Shown: positions 1 through 7,898 of the stretch, piece after piece
Layout of the letters: the number at the start of each line of letters is the position of its first letter
Numbering within the stretch: the stretch's first letter is position 1
Source: Palsa-504 sp963795795
GTDB taxonomy: Bacteria; Actinomycetota; Actinomycetes; Streptosporangiales; Streptosporangiaceae
DNA length: 64,000 nucleotides
Reading direction: 5' to 3'
NCBI GenBank assembly: GCA_963795795.1
Contig: CAWCJS010000024.1
Span: 310,001-374,000 of the forward strand
Notes under the pieces: generated by a model
What the model was told of the DNA's origin: nothing
Database searches by the model: none
The model's input: the letters and a program-made list of their open reading frames with translations, nothing else
Program-made: the position numbers and the translations under genes

Positions 1-665
1 GCGTGACGCTCTCCAGCCGGTCCCGGCTCCAGCCCCGGAACGGCCCGCCGCTCGCGGTGAGGACCAGCCGGCGCACCTCGGAGTCACGGCCTGCGCGCAG
101 GCACTGCGCGATCGTGGAGTGCTCGGAGTCCACCGGGACGATCTGCCCGGGCTTGGCCCGGCTGGTCACCAGCGAGCCGCCGATGATCAGCGACTCCTTG
201 TTGGCCAGGGCCAGCACCCGCCCGGCGTCCAGCGCGGCCAGCGTGGCCTTCAGGCCCGCCGCCCCGGTCACCCCGTTGAGCACCACGTCGGCCGGCCACC
301 GGGCCACCTCGCAGACGGCGTCCGCTCCGGCAAGGAGCCTCGGCTCCGCGGGGGCCGTCGGTGGACACGGGTGGGGAACCAATGGTCGTTCGGGCAAAAG
401 GAAGGTGGCGGCGTAGTGCGGCGCGCAGTTCGGGTGCGGCGGCCGGGGTGGCTACGGCGACCGCCGCCGCCCCGAACTCGACCGCCTGCCGGGCCAGGGC
501 GTCGGGGTCCGCGCCGCCCGCGGCCAGGGCGACGACCCGGAAGCGGTCCGGGTTGCGCCGGATGATGTCCAGCGCCTGGGTGCCGATTGAGCCGGTCGAG
601 CCGAGGATGACGACCTCGCGCGGCCGGGAGGGCGTGGCGGGCTCAGCGGATTCCACGCCCTCCAT
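1..665 (-). CDS. dxr: 1-deoxy-D-xylulose 5-phosphate reductoisomerase (partial, frameshifted)
   Basis: Second step of the MEP isoprenoid pathway: reduces and rearranges DXP to MEP with NADPH. The N-terminus carries the Rossmann motif VILGSTGSIGTQALDI. Around positions 340-410 the frame changes by one base. In the new frame the DXR body is clear: a VVLNGVTG segment, LALANKESLI, VDSEHSTIAQCL and LTASGGPFRGWSRD, which then runs off the window start. Only about two thirds of the protein is inside the window. dxr is normally essential where the MEP pathway is the only isoprenoid route, so the frame change is more likely a sequence error than a dead gene. Both halves are seen directly; the indel explanation is inferred. 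Confidence 0.9.
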
Positions 666-739
666 TGTCCGCTAACGCGTTCCCCGGCCGCGCCCTTGCC
701 CTGACACGGGCGTCGGCGCGGCCGGGGGTGACTAACGGC

Positions 740-3262
740 TCAGACGTGGTTGGCCAGGAGGTGCGCGGAGGCTATGACCCCCTGGCAAACGAACGTCTGG
801 AGCTGCGGGGCGAAGATGGTCGCGTCCTGGAACGCGGCCGCGTTGAGTTCGGCCTTGATCTTGAGCGCCACCGCGTCGCGGATCTTCTCAAGTGAGGCCA
901 GCGCCCGGTCGGTCGCTATGTACTCGATGTCACCGGGCGTGCTGCTCTCGATGGCCGCGGTGTCGGCCTGCAGCGTGTAATTGCCGAACTGGCCGACGCT
1001 GGAGTTGAGCTGCTTGTAGCAGGCCCCCAGCTGGGCCACGCCGGGGGCGCCCAGCGCGCGGTTCGGGTTGGACAGGATCTCGGAGATGACCCGGCCGTCC
1101 TGCGTGTAGTCGTCCGTGAGCCCGAGCAGGTACAGCTCGGTCGGCCGGATGTCGGTCTCGTCGGTCCAGGGGCCGGGGTTGTTGGTGTTGGCCACGACGG
1201 TCTGGCCGCTGTTCGCGCCGGCCGAGTTCGGGCCCTGGGAGGGTCCCCAGCCGTCCACGCCGAGCTTCTGGACCCCGGGGCCGGCGAAGCCGACGTAGTT
1301 CGAGTTGATCTCGGCTGCGTAGTCGCCGTGGTCGTAGGCGAACTGGTTGTTCTGCGTCACGCAGTCGGCGGTGTTGTCGTCAATTCCCGTCACGGTGGCG
1401 TTGCAGGTCGGCGACCCTGGCGTCAGGAAGTAGTCGGGCCTGGCGAAATCGGCGAACGTCGGCGTCCTGGCCGGGTCCGCATTGACGAAGTGCAGGATCG
1501 CCTCTTCGGTGGGATCGGCCAGGTAGTTCGTGATCTGCTGGGTCCCCCCGGTGTACGGGTTGAACGCCGTCAGCCCGGCGACGTCGTGCTCCAGCGTCCT
1601 GGTCACGGTGGCGTCAGGTCCGGGATCGCCGTTGATGTAGAACTCCGGCGCGGTGTCCTGCTCCAGGCCGAACGCGGTGGTGTCGTTCTTTTCCTGGGCC
1701 AGCAGCCCGGTTATGTTGCCGCCCAGCTCGCCGAAGCTCCCGTCCGGGTAGGTGCACTGCACCGTCACGCCGTCGCAGGTGGCCGGGGTGGGCTGGATGG
1801 CCCGGCCGACGTTGGCGCCCGCCTCGTGGTCGCCCTCGTCGGAACTGAGGATGAACAGCGTGTTGGACGCGTTGATGCCGTCGGCAGCCAGGCGCTGGAA
1901 GAAGGTGCCGAACGCCGCGTTGTAGGCCGCCGCCTGGGCCAGGTAGCAGGCGCTGCCGCTGCCCAGCGCTTGCTCACTCCTGATCCCGAAGCAGGGTCCG
2001 GCGGGTTGTCCGTTGGCCGCCGGGCTGCTCAGGCCGGGGAGCTTCTCGTTGCCGTGAATGTCGGCGACGTAACCCTGGACGACGGGGACGCCGGACTCCA
2101 GCATGTCGGACAGGTAGGCCAGGGTCTGCGCGGCGTTGATGGTGCCGAAGCCCGGGAAGCCCGGGGTGGACAGGAACCCGCCGTTGATCTGGTTGCCGTT
2201 CAGGTCGACCAGGTTCCCGGCCGCGTTGGTGACCTCGTACCCGTTGCGGGACAGGCTGGGCGTGCCCGCGCCGAGCTGCGGTGCGACGTACCTGTGGCCG
2301 AACAGCACCTCGTAGCCGTTGTAACCGCCCGGCTCGTTCGGCAGCAGGTCAGGCTGTTCGGTGGCCGACGGGGTGGTGTTGATGCCCCGGTCCCCGGTGG
2401 CGGTGGAGCAGAAGGCGTTGCCCTGGGCGCAGTGCACGGCGACGCCGATGTAGTCCGCGGTCTCCGGGTCCTTGAAGGAGTCCGGGTCGGCGGTCAGCTG
2501 CGCGACCTCGGGAGAGTTCGGGCCGAACGCCTCGGCCATGTCCGGCGAGGTGCTCTCGAGCTCCTGGTTCGCGGTGGCCACGTCACCGACGTTGCAGCCG
2601 GCCTTGGTGAACGGGACCCAAGGCGCTGGCGGGGTGGAGGTCGGGCTCACCGGGCTTGAGGCGGTGGCCGGCGGGACCGACGAGTAGACCATGTTCGGGT
2701 TGGTGTCGGCCCCGGTGCTCGGGGCGCCGTTGTCGGCGATCGAGTCGGTCCAGTAGGTGAACGCGGTATCGGAATCGCTGGTGCCGAACGTCGCGTTCGG
2801 GCCGTTCTTGTTGTAGCTCTGGTAGTCGTTCGCGATCCCGTCGCCCTGCCGGTCGCCGTACAGGCCGCTGTAGGTGGTCAGGATGTCATCGGCGGTGTGC
2901 GCGATCAGCGGGGTGTGGTTGTTCGACAGGATCGTGCCGTTGCTGGTGAAGAAGTTCAGCAGGTTCGGCATCAGTTCCAGGTCGGAGGGGACGTTCGGGT
3001 TGTCCCGGAAGAAGTGGACGTTGTCGAAGGTGAGCTGGACGACGTGCTGGATGCCGTTGCCGAGATGGCAGGACGCGCTGTCGTCGACGAGCTTGATCCG
3101 CGCCGCGCTGGCGGCGCTGGTGGCGGCGTGCGTGGCGGTCAGCGAGGTCCCGGCGAGGCCGAGGGTGCTGAGCATGGCGGCCGAGCCGGCGGCCGCGGTG
3201 ATGCGCAACCATGTCGTGGGACGGGTGGCCGGACGGGCCCTTCTAGTCGGTCTACTCCTCAT
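740..3262 (-). CDS. secreted alkaline-phosphatase-superfamily phosphoesterase
   Basis: Large exported protein of about 840 residues. I start it at ATG 3262, seven bases after AGGGAG; an upstream start at 3325 lacks such a site. The N-terminus has an Arg-rich, possibly twin-arginine-like stretch, then a hydrophobic segment and an ATHAAT region compatible with signal peptide cleavage. Alkaline-phosphatase-fold features include LTFDNVHFF near the N-terminus, NNHTPLIAHTADD, SSDEGDHEAG in the middle (Asp/His metal ligands) and DETDIRPTELYLLGL near the C-terminus, which resembles the terminal His/Asp block of phosphoesterases. Substrate is unknown. Many Gly/Asn/Thr-rich loops suggest an extracellular life. 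It is a stand-alone gene. Confidence 0.75.
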   Translation of the reverse strand: MRSRPTRRARPATRPTTWLRITAAAGSAAMLSTLGLAGTSLTATHAATSAASAARIKLVDDSASCHLGNGIQHVVQLTFDNVHFFRDNPNVPSDLELMPNLLNFFTSNGTILSNNHTPLIAHTADDILTTYSGLYGDRQGDGIANDYQSYNKNGPNATFGTSDSDTAFTYWTDSIADNGAPSTGADTNPNMVYSSVPPATASSPVSPTSTPPAPWVPFTKAGCNVGDVATANQELESTSPDMAEAFGPNSPEVAQLTADPDSFKDPETADYIGVAVHCAQGNAFCSTATGDRGINTTPSATEQPDLLPNEPGGYNGYEVLFGHRYVAPQLGAGTPSLSRNGYEVTNAAGNLVDLNGNQINGGFLSTPGFPGFGTINAAQTLAYLSDMLESGVPVVQGYVADIHGNEKLPGLSSPAANGQPAGPCFGIRSEQALGSGSACYLAQAAAYNAAFGTFFQRLAADGINASNTLFILSSDEGDHEAGANVGRAIQPTPATCDGVTVQCTYPDGSFGELGGNITGLLAQEKNDTTAFGLEQDTAPEFYINGDPGPDATVTRTLEHDVAGLTAFNPYTGGTQQITNYLADPTEEAILHFVNADPARTPTFADFARPDYFLTPGSPTCNATVTGIDDNTADCVTQNNQFAYDHGDYAAEINSNYVGFAGPGVQKLGVDGWGPSQGPNSAGANSGQTVVANTNNPGPWTDETDIRPTELYLLGLTDDYTQDGRVISEILSNPNRALGAPGVAQLGACYKQLNSSVGQFGNYTLQADTAAIESSTPGDIEYIATDRALASLEKIRDAVALKIKAELNAAAFQDATIFAPQLQTFVCQGVIASAHLLANHV

Positions 3263-3424
3263 GAGCATTCTCCCTAGGGCAGCAGGGTGCGGCAGTCGCC
3301 GGTGCGGGCGACCGCGCGTGCTCACGATGACACGGTTGGACCAGGGCTCAGAAGATGTTCTGGGTATCTATTTGTGCAAATTTGGTGAAACTTTGCCGCG
3401 TGTTTCCTCGGGGGTTTCGCTGAA

Positions 3425-3703
3425 TCAGGTCAGAGCCGAGATCTGGCGGGCTAGGGCGATGTCGTTGGCGGTCAGGCCGCCCGCGGAGTGGGTGCTCAGG
3501 GTCAGCGTGACCCGGTTCCAGGAGATGGCCACGTCGGGGTGGTGGTTGGCTTTCTCGGCCAGGTAGGCGACGGCTCCGAGGTACAGGAGGGAGTCGCGGA
3601 AGTCCTTGCGGACGGTGGTCGTTACGATCTCGTTGCCGTCGCGGGTCCAGGCGGGGAGTTCGGCCAGTTCGGCGCTGATCTGGGTCTCGGTGAGAAGGTC
3701 CAT
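3425..3703 (-). CDS. pterin-4a-carbinolamine dehydratase
   Basis: Small 92-residue protein of the PCD/DCoH family, which dehydrates 4a-hydroxytetrahydrobiopterin during pterin recycling. The family signature KANHHPDVAISWNRVTLTLSTH is visible in two adjoining parts: the HHPD motif with both active-site histidines, then the W-N-x-V strand. The start is ATG at 3703, giving MDLLTETQ; a longer reading would overlap gcvT. It is divergent from gcvT with only about 22 bases between start codons, so promoters must overlap or transcripts be leaderless. No aromatic amino acid hydroxylase is nearby, so the physiological partner is unclear. Confidence 0.88.
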   Translation of the reverse strand: MDLLTETQISAELAELPAWTRDGNEIVTTTVRKDFRDSLLYLGAVAYLAEKANHHPDVAISWNRVTLTLSTHSAGGLTANDIALARQISALT

Positions 3704-3725
3704 GGTTCCGGAATACCATTCCCAG

Positions 3726-4853
3726 ATGACTTCCTCAGGAGAACGTCCGAGGCAGACTCCGCTGCACGCGGTGCACGAGCGCCTCGGGGCGACCATGACC
3801 TCCTTCGCCGGCTGGCAGATGCCGCTGCGCTACGCCAGCGAGACGGCCGAGCACCTCGCGGTGCGGAGCGCGGCCGGGTTGTTCGACCTCTCGCACATGG
3901 GCGAGATCATGGTCACCGGGCCGGGGGCCGGGACGGCGTTGGATTACGCGCTGGTTGGGCACCTGTCCGCCCTGGCGCCGGGGCGGGCCAGGTACACGAT
4001 GATCTGCGCGCCCGACGGCGGGGTCCTTGACGACCTCGTCGTCTACCGGCCGGGCGAGCATGAGTTCATGGTCGTCGCCAACGCCTCCAACACCGAGATG
4101 GTGTACCGCGAACTGGCCGAACGAGCGGCAAGCGTGGCGGCCGAGGCCGAGGTCGAGGACGCGACCGGCAGCTACGCGCTGATCGCGGTCCAGGGGCCGG
4201 CCTCGGCCGGGATCCTCGGCCCGCTGACCGAGCTCGACCTGTCCGCCCTGAAGTACTACACCGGGGCGTTCGGCGACGTCGCGGGGCGCCTGTCGTGGGT
4301 GGCGCGCACCGGGTACACCGGCGAGGACGGCTTCGAGGTGTACTGCATGCCCGAGGACGCCGAGACCATCTGGGACGCGCTGGCTACGGCCGGCGGGCTG
4401 GCCGGGCTGGTCCCCGCGGGCCTGGCCGCGCGCGATACGCTCCGGCTTGAGGCCGGCATGCCGCTGTACGGCAACGAACTCGGCCCGGACGTAACGCCGT
4501 TTGAAGCGGGCCTAGGGCGGGTGGTGAAGTTCGACAAGCCGGGGGATTTCGTCGGCCGCGAGGCCCTCGCCGTCCGGGCTGCCGAGGGGCCGCGGGCGGT
4601 GCTGGCCGGCCTGACCATGGAGTCCCGCCGGATCCCTCGGCACGGGTACGCGGTTCTCGCGGACGCGCTTGGAGGTCACCGCGTCGGCACCGTGACCAGC
4701 GGCGCCCCGTCACCCACCCTGGGCGTGCCGATCGCGATGGCGTACCTCGAGCCGGGGACGGGGCACGATAAGCCCGGCCTCGCCGTGGACATCAGGGGGC
4801 AGGCGGCCCCGGCCGACCTGACGGACCTGCCGTTTTACCGGAGGAGTAAATAA
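3726..4853 (+). CDS. gcvT: glycine cleavage system aminomethyltransferase (T protein)
   Basis: 375-residue T protein of the glycine cleavage complex; it releases ammonia from the aminomethyl-lipoyl H protein and transfers the one-carbon unit to tetrahydrofolate. Family motifs are clear: GATMTSFAGWQMPLRY, AGLFDLSHMGEI, RYTMICAPDGGVLDDL, RTGYTGEDGFEVY and the C-terminal GTVTSGAPSPTLG. The ATG at 3726 matches the usual family N-terminus. gcvH follows after two bases, so the pair is an operon; no gcvP is in the window. No glycine riboswitch fits in the 22-base gap to the divergent pterin dehydratase gene. Confidence 0.95.
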   Translation: MTSSGERPRQTPLHAVHERLGATMTSFAGWQMPLRYASETAEHLAVRSAAGLFDLSHMGEIMVTGPGAGTALDYALVGHLSALAPGRARYTMICAPDGGVLDDLVVYRPGEHEFMVVANASNTEMVYRELAERAASVAAEAEVEDATGSYALIAVQGPASAGILGPLTELDLSALKYYTGAFGDVAGRLSWVARTGYTGEDGFEVYCMPEDAETIWDALATAGGLAGLVPAGLAARDTLRLEAGMPLYGNELGPDVTPFEAGLGRVVKFDKPGDFVGREALAVRAAEGPRAVLAGLTMESRRIPRHGYAVLADALGGHRVGTVTSGAPSPTLGVPIAMAYLEPGTGHDKPGLAVDIRGQAAPADLTDLPFYRRSK

Positions 4854-4855
4854 CG

Positions 4856-5257
4856 ATGAGCATTCCGGCCGATCTGCGCTACACCACGGAACACGAGTGG
4901 GTGTCCATCGATGGCACTACCGTGTCGGTGGGCATTACCGAGTACGCCGCCCAGCAGCTCGGCAACGTCGTCTACATTTCCCTGCCCGCCGTGGGCGCGA
5001 GCGTGACCGCGGGCGAGCCCTGCGGTGAGGTCGAGTCCGTCAAGTCGGTCAGCGACCTCTACTCCCCCGTGGACGGGGAGGTCATCGAGGTTAACTCCGA
5101 GCTCGAGGACGACCCGTCGCTGGTCAACGCCGAGCCCTACACGTCGGGCTGGATGTTCCGGGTGCGCGTCGTCGAGGACGGCAGCGGAGACCCGGCGCTG
5201 CCGCCGGACCTGCTTTCCGCGGCCGAATACGAGGAGCTGACCAAGAGCGCCGGCTAG
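4856..5257 (+). CDS. gcvH: glycine cleavage system H protein
   Basis: 133-residue lipoyl carrier of the glycine cleavage complex. The motif GEVESVKSVSDLYSPVDG places the lipoylated lysine at about residue 63, and the hydrophobic sheet around ITEYAAQQLGNVVY is typical. GAGGAG sits within the gcvT end, about eight bases before this ATG, so translation is probably coupled to gcvT. Length and motif order match the family. The lipoylation enzymes and P protein are outside the window. Confidence 0.97.
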   Translation: MSIPADLRYTTEHEWVSIDGTTVSVGITEYAAQQLGNVVYISLPAVGASVTAGEPCGEVESVKSVSDLYSPVDGEVIEVNSELEDDPSLVNAEPYTSGWMFRVRVVEDGSGDPALPPDLLSAAEYEELTKSAG

Positions 5258-5547
5258 CGGGTTTCCCCTAGCGGCGGCCCGGACTCAACGGCCGTGGCGA
5301 TGTGCGAGTTGGGCACGGCGGGAGCGGCCGCCGTGATGATTGCTCCCCAGGTGAAGTCCAGGTTGACCCAGATGGCGGCCGGAATCCAGTCCGGTGCCGG
5401 GAGTTCGGGCTCATAGCCGAAGTCGTACGTCCCGAGCAACTGAAAGTAGTTCGGCGACTCAAAGGGAGCGTTGAACACCGGAAACAGGTTGCGGTGTGGG
5501 GGGCGGTCAGCGCTTGCGGCGGCGCCAGACGACGAGGACGACGACAC
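5254..5547 (-). CDS. hypothetical small protein (doubtful)
   Basis: Open frame on the minus strand whose stop overlaps the gcvH stop by four bases and whose 5' part overlaps the DUF3618 gene. A GTG within it near 5480 would give about 75 residues beginning VFNAPFESPNYFQ. The product is aromatic- and Pro-rich (FDWTW-type composition, for example DFGYEPELPAPDWIP), unlike the Arg/Pro/Ala products of shadow frames in this GC-rich DNA. No family recognised. It could be a downstream partner of the DUF3618 gene or chance. Real-gene status is uncertain. Confidence 0.3.
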   Translation of the reverse strand: MSSSSSSGAAASADRPPHRNLFPVFNAPFESPNYFQLLGTYDFGYEPELPAPDWIPAAIWVNLDFTWGAIITAAAPAVPNSHIATAVESGPPLGETR

Positions 5548-5764
5548 CGACGGCCACCGCGACAGCGGCGCCGCCCGCGAGCATCGGGTCGATCTGGGCG
5601 GTGCGCTGGCGGACCTGGTCCAGGGCGCGGCGGGCGTTCTTCTTCGGGCTCACCCGGTCCGATATGGCGTCGATGGTGGCCGCCAGTTCCGCGCGGGTGC
5701 GGTCGATGTCCGCCACCAACGCGTCCTGATCGACGGACTTCGGTTCGGTGTCCGCTTGCGCCAT
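5507..5764 (-). CDS. DUF3618 membrane-anchored protein
   Basis: 85-residue protein with the DUF3618 signature: an N-terminal helix (DIDRTRAELAATIDAISDRV, then SPKKNARRAL) followed by one transmembrane segment at about residues 56-76 (MLAGGAAVAVAVGVVVLVVW) and a basic RRRKR tail. Members are small actinobacterial membrane proteins, often near phage-shock-like or envelope genes; function is unknown. The start is ATG 5764 (MAQADTEPK), preferred over 5803 because the added residues are unconserved and Arg-rich. The tail suggests an inside-facing C-terminus. Confidence 0.75.
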   Translation of the reverse strand: MAQADTEPKSVDQDALVADIDRTRAELAATIDAISDRVSPKKNARRALDQVRQRTAQIDPMLAGGAAVAVAVGVVVLVVWRRRKR

Positions 5765-6042
5765 CGTGTGCTCCGTTCGCGGCCGGACTGCGCGGTTGGT
5801 CAATCCGCTTATTGTGCCAGGTCGACATTGAGCTGAACATCGGCTGGCGGCCAGGTAAGCGCGTTAGTATCCCCGGGCGGGCGAGGGCTATGACCATATT
5901 GTTCGGTTATGGGGCGCTGTTGGGCCACATCGTCCCCTTCTGGCGGCGGGCTCGCTTTGGTGGGCGGGCCGCTTTGGTGGGCAGGCTCGCTTTGGTGGGC
6001 AGGCTCGCTTTGGTGGGCAGGCTCGCTTTGGTGGGCTGACCT
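5765..6042. other. intergenic region upstream of the DUF3618 and clpP genes
   Basis: No convincing gene. The first 60 bases must hold the promoter of the leftward DUF3618 gene. The right half is occupied by the GCTTTGGTGGGC tandem repeat listed separately. Frames through the repeat give only Leu-Val-Gly or Trp-Trp-Ala periodic peptides, which I do not regard as genes. Confidence 0.5.
5950..6036 (+). repeat. short tandem repeat, about 5 copies of an 18-base unit
   Basis: Five copies of GCTCGCTTTGGTGGGC. The last three have an exact 18-base period (unit with AG spacer) and the second copy is degenerate (CCGCTTTGGTGGGC). It ends seven bases before the palindrome at 6043 and 79 bases before the first clpP start, so it lies in the clpP promoter region. 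Copy number is likely variable. Confidence 0.85.
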
Positions 6043-6074
6043 CGCTGCCGTCAGCAGATCTGCTGAGGGCAGCG
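6043..6074. promoter_or_regulatory. 32-base inverted repeat, candidate PopR-type operator for the clpP pair
   Basis: Left half CGCTGCCGTCAGCAGA, right half TCTGCTGAGGGCAGCG: perfect dyad symmetry apart from one pair (6050/6067). It can be read as two overlapping copies of a TCTGCC-N3-GGCAGA-like element. That is the PopR box of Streptomyces lividans as I recall it. It lies 41-72 bases before the clpP start, where a promoter operator would be. The PopR-like gene is immediately downstream of the clpP pair. Confidence 0.6.
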
Positions 6075-6114
6075 TGCGGGGGTGTTCGGGGTCGCCGTGC
6101 CGCAGGCTGGAGGC

Positions 6115-6729
6115 ATGGCTCACGACGAAACGACCAGGATGTTCAGCGAGCGCGCGCGGGATCAGCTGCTGCACCAGCGGATCTGCGTGCTCGACGGGGT
6201 GCTCGACGACGACAACGGGACGCTGCTCGCGACGCAACTGCTCACGCTGGCCGCGGAGGATTCGGCCGCTGATATCGCCCTGTGGATTCACTCCCCCGGC
6301 GGATCGGTGCCGTCCATGCTCGCCATCCGCGACGTGATGCGGCTCGTGCCGTGCGAGGTGTCGACGCTGGCCCTCGGGCTGGCTTGCAGCGCCGGACAGT
6401 TCCTGCTCTCGGGCGGGACCAAGGGCAAGCGGTTCGCGCTGCCCCACGCCCGGATCCTCATGCACCGGGGCTCGGCGGGCATCGGCGGCAGCGCGGTCGA
6501 CATTGAAGTTCAGGCCGACGACCTGCGGCACACGGTCGACACCGTGCTCGGCATCATCGCGGAGGACACCGGCCAGCCGGTCGAGCGGATCTTCCACGAT
6601 TCCCTGCACGACCACTGGTACACGGCCGAGGAGGCCAGGGAATACGGGTTCATTGACCAGATCATCGAGTCGTTCGGCCAGGTCATGCCCACGAGGAAAC
6701 ACCGGATCGGACTGAAGGGGCAGGCATGA
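6115..6729 (+). CDS. clpP: ATP-dependent Clp protease proteolytic subunit (ClpP paralogue, active)
   Basis: 204-residue ClpP-family serine protease that would form heptameric rings with a Clp ATPase. The catalytic triad is present: Ser92 in GLACSAGQFLL, His117 in ARILMHRG, and Asp166 in the HDHWYTAEEA segment. ATG 6115 is preceded by GGAGG, so I reject the upstream start at 6082. Its stop overlaps the next clpP start (ATGA), indicating translational coupling and probably a hetero-oligomeric pair, like ClpP3/ClpP4 of Streptomyces. The 32-base palindrome upstream suggests conditional control by the PopR-like protein. Confidence 0.93.
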   Translation: MAHDETTRMFSERARDQLLHQRICVLDGVLDDDNGTLLATQLLTLAAEDSAADIALWIHSPGGSVPSMLAIRDVMRLVPCEVSTLALGLACSAGQFLLSGGTKGKRFALPHARILMHRGSAGIGGSAVDIEVQADDLRHTVDTVLGIIAEDTGQPVERIFHDSLHDHWYTAEEAREYGFIDQIIESFGQVMPTRKHRIGLKGQA

Positions 6730-7340
6730 GCAGCTATACCATCCCGAACGTCATCGCCCAGCACCCCCGCGGTGAGCGGATCATGGACGTGTATTCGCAC
6801 CTGCTCACCGAGCGCATCGTCTACCTCGGGACCGCGATCGATTCCGGCGTGGCCAACACGCTCATCGCCCAGCTGCTGCACCTGGAGGCGGAGAGCACCG
6901 AGCAGGAGATCAGCCTGTACATCAACTGCGAGGGCGGCGACCTGCCCTCCATGCTCGCCGTGTACGACACCCTGCAGTACATCCAGGCGTCGGTGGCCAC
7001 CACCTGCGTGGGCCAGGCGATCGGCGTCGGTGCCGTGCTGCTCGCCGCCGGGACCGCGGGCCGACGCTCCCTGCTGCCGCACGCGCGGGTCGTGCTGCAC
7101 CAGCCCGCCGCCCGGGGCCAGGGGCCGATCCCCGACCTGATCCTGCAGGCGGACGAGCTCGTGCGGATGCGAGCCGACATCGAGGCGATCCTGTCCCGGC
7201 ATACCGGCCAGTCCCTGCAGGCCCTGCGCGCCGACACCGACCGCGATCGGGTCCTGACGGCGCGGGCCGCGCTGGAATACGGGATCGTCGACCAGGTGCT
7301 AGGGCAGCGACACGAGGAAGCCCGGTCCTCGGCCGCGTGA
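6726..7340 (+). CDS. clpP: ClpP paralogue lacking the catalytic serine
   Basis: 204-residue ClpP homologue, four bases overlapping the upstream clpP. His125 (RVVLHQPAA) and Asp174 (TDRDRVLTA) of the triad are retained. The serine motif, usually GQAASMGA, reads GQAIGVGA, with Gly at residue 100 where Ser belongs. As read it cannot be a serine protease and would act as a structural or regulatory ring subunit, as ClpR does in cyanobacteria and plastids. The flanking sequence is otherwise conserved (LAAGTAGRRSLLPHAR), so this is not a frameshift artefact. It ends 12 bases before the stop of the convergent PopR-like gene. Confidence 0.9.
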   Translation: MSSYTIPNVIAQHPRGERIMDVYSHLLTERIVYLGTAIDSGVANTLIAQLLHLEAESTEQEISLYINCEGGDLPSMLAVYDTLQYIQASVATTCVGQAIGVGAVLLAAGTAGRRSLLPHARVVLHQPAARGQGPIPDLILQADELVRMRADIEAILSRHTGQSLQALRADTDRDRVLTARAALEYGIVDQVLGQRHEEARSSAA

Positions 7341-7352
7341 CCTTCGCGTGCC

Positions 7353-7775
7353 TCAGGCCGCGAGGTTGAGCAGGACCGGGCCGGAGGCGCGGAAGCGGCT
7401 CGAGGGGACGGCGAGGGCCTGCTGGCGGCGCAGATCGTCGGCCACTTGCTCGGTCAGGCCGGTCAGCGTGGTACCCAGCGCGCCCGCGAGGGCCGCGATC
7501 ATCTCGCTGGATGGTTCCTTGCGCCCGCGCTCGATCTCCGAGAGGTACTGCGGCGAGATCCCGGCCCGGCCCGCGGTCTGGCCGAGGGTTTCGCGCTGAT
7601 CCTGGCGGAGGGCGCGCAGGCGCTGGCCGAGGACCTCCCGCCACAGCGGTTCGGCGGGCAGCGGTTCAGCAGGCAGCGGTCCAGCGGGCCGGGGCTCGTG
7701 AGCCGGGGGCTGCTGAGACGGTGACGGCGGCGGGGGTTCACGCCGCAACGGGTACACTCGCGCGCGCTCGGCCAT
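7353..7775 (-). CDS. popR: XRE-family regulator, PopR/ClgR-like
   Basis: 140-residue HTH_XRE protein. The helix-turn-helix is at about residues 52-112 (LGQRLRALRQDQRETLGQTA, then ISPQYLSEIERGRKEPSSEM). YLSEIERGRKEPSSE is the hallmark of the ClgR/PopR group that activates clp genes in actinobacteria. The first 45 residues are a Pro-rich, probably disordered, arm with a PAGPLPAEPLPAEPLW repeat. The C-terminus is LLNLAA; a terminal Ala-Ala is a Clp degron, and S. lividans PopR is known to be degraded by ClpP1/P2 through its terminal alanines. The gene is convergent with the clpP pair it probably controls. The symbol is by analogy. Confidence 0.7.
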   Translation of the reverse strand: MAERARVYPLRREPPPPSPSQQPPAHEPRPAGPLPAEPLPAEPLWREVLGQRLRALRQDQRETLGQTAGRAGISPQYLSEIERGRKEPSSEMIAALAGALGTTLTGLTEQVADDLRRQQALAVPSSRFRASGPVLLNLAA

Positions 7776-7898
7776 GGTTCAGCGTACGAGCGGGACACCG
7801 CACGGACGCAAACAATTTCGCTGCCGGCGGACCAGCAGGACAGCCTGCGCGCTAGCCCTCGCCGGGCCCGGTCCATCCGGGGCTGACCGCGGAGGTCA

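Noticed and set aside
1328..2659. Long rightward open frame (443 codons) opposite the secreted phosphatase
   Set aside because: Product is a Val/Gly/Arg/Leu periodic sequence typical of the antisense of GC-rich coding DNA. The opposite strand has clear phosphoesterase motifs.
5302..6039. Rightward open frame ending in LALVGRLALVG repeats
   Set aside because: It is antisense to DUF3618 and runs into the intergenic repeat; no ribosome site and no domain.
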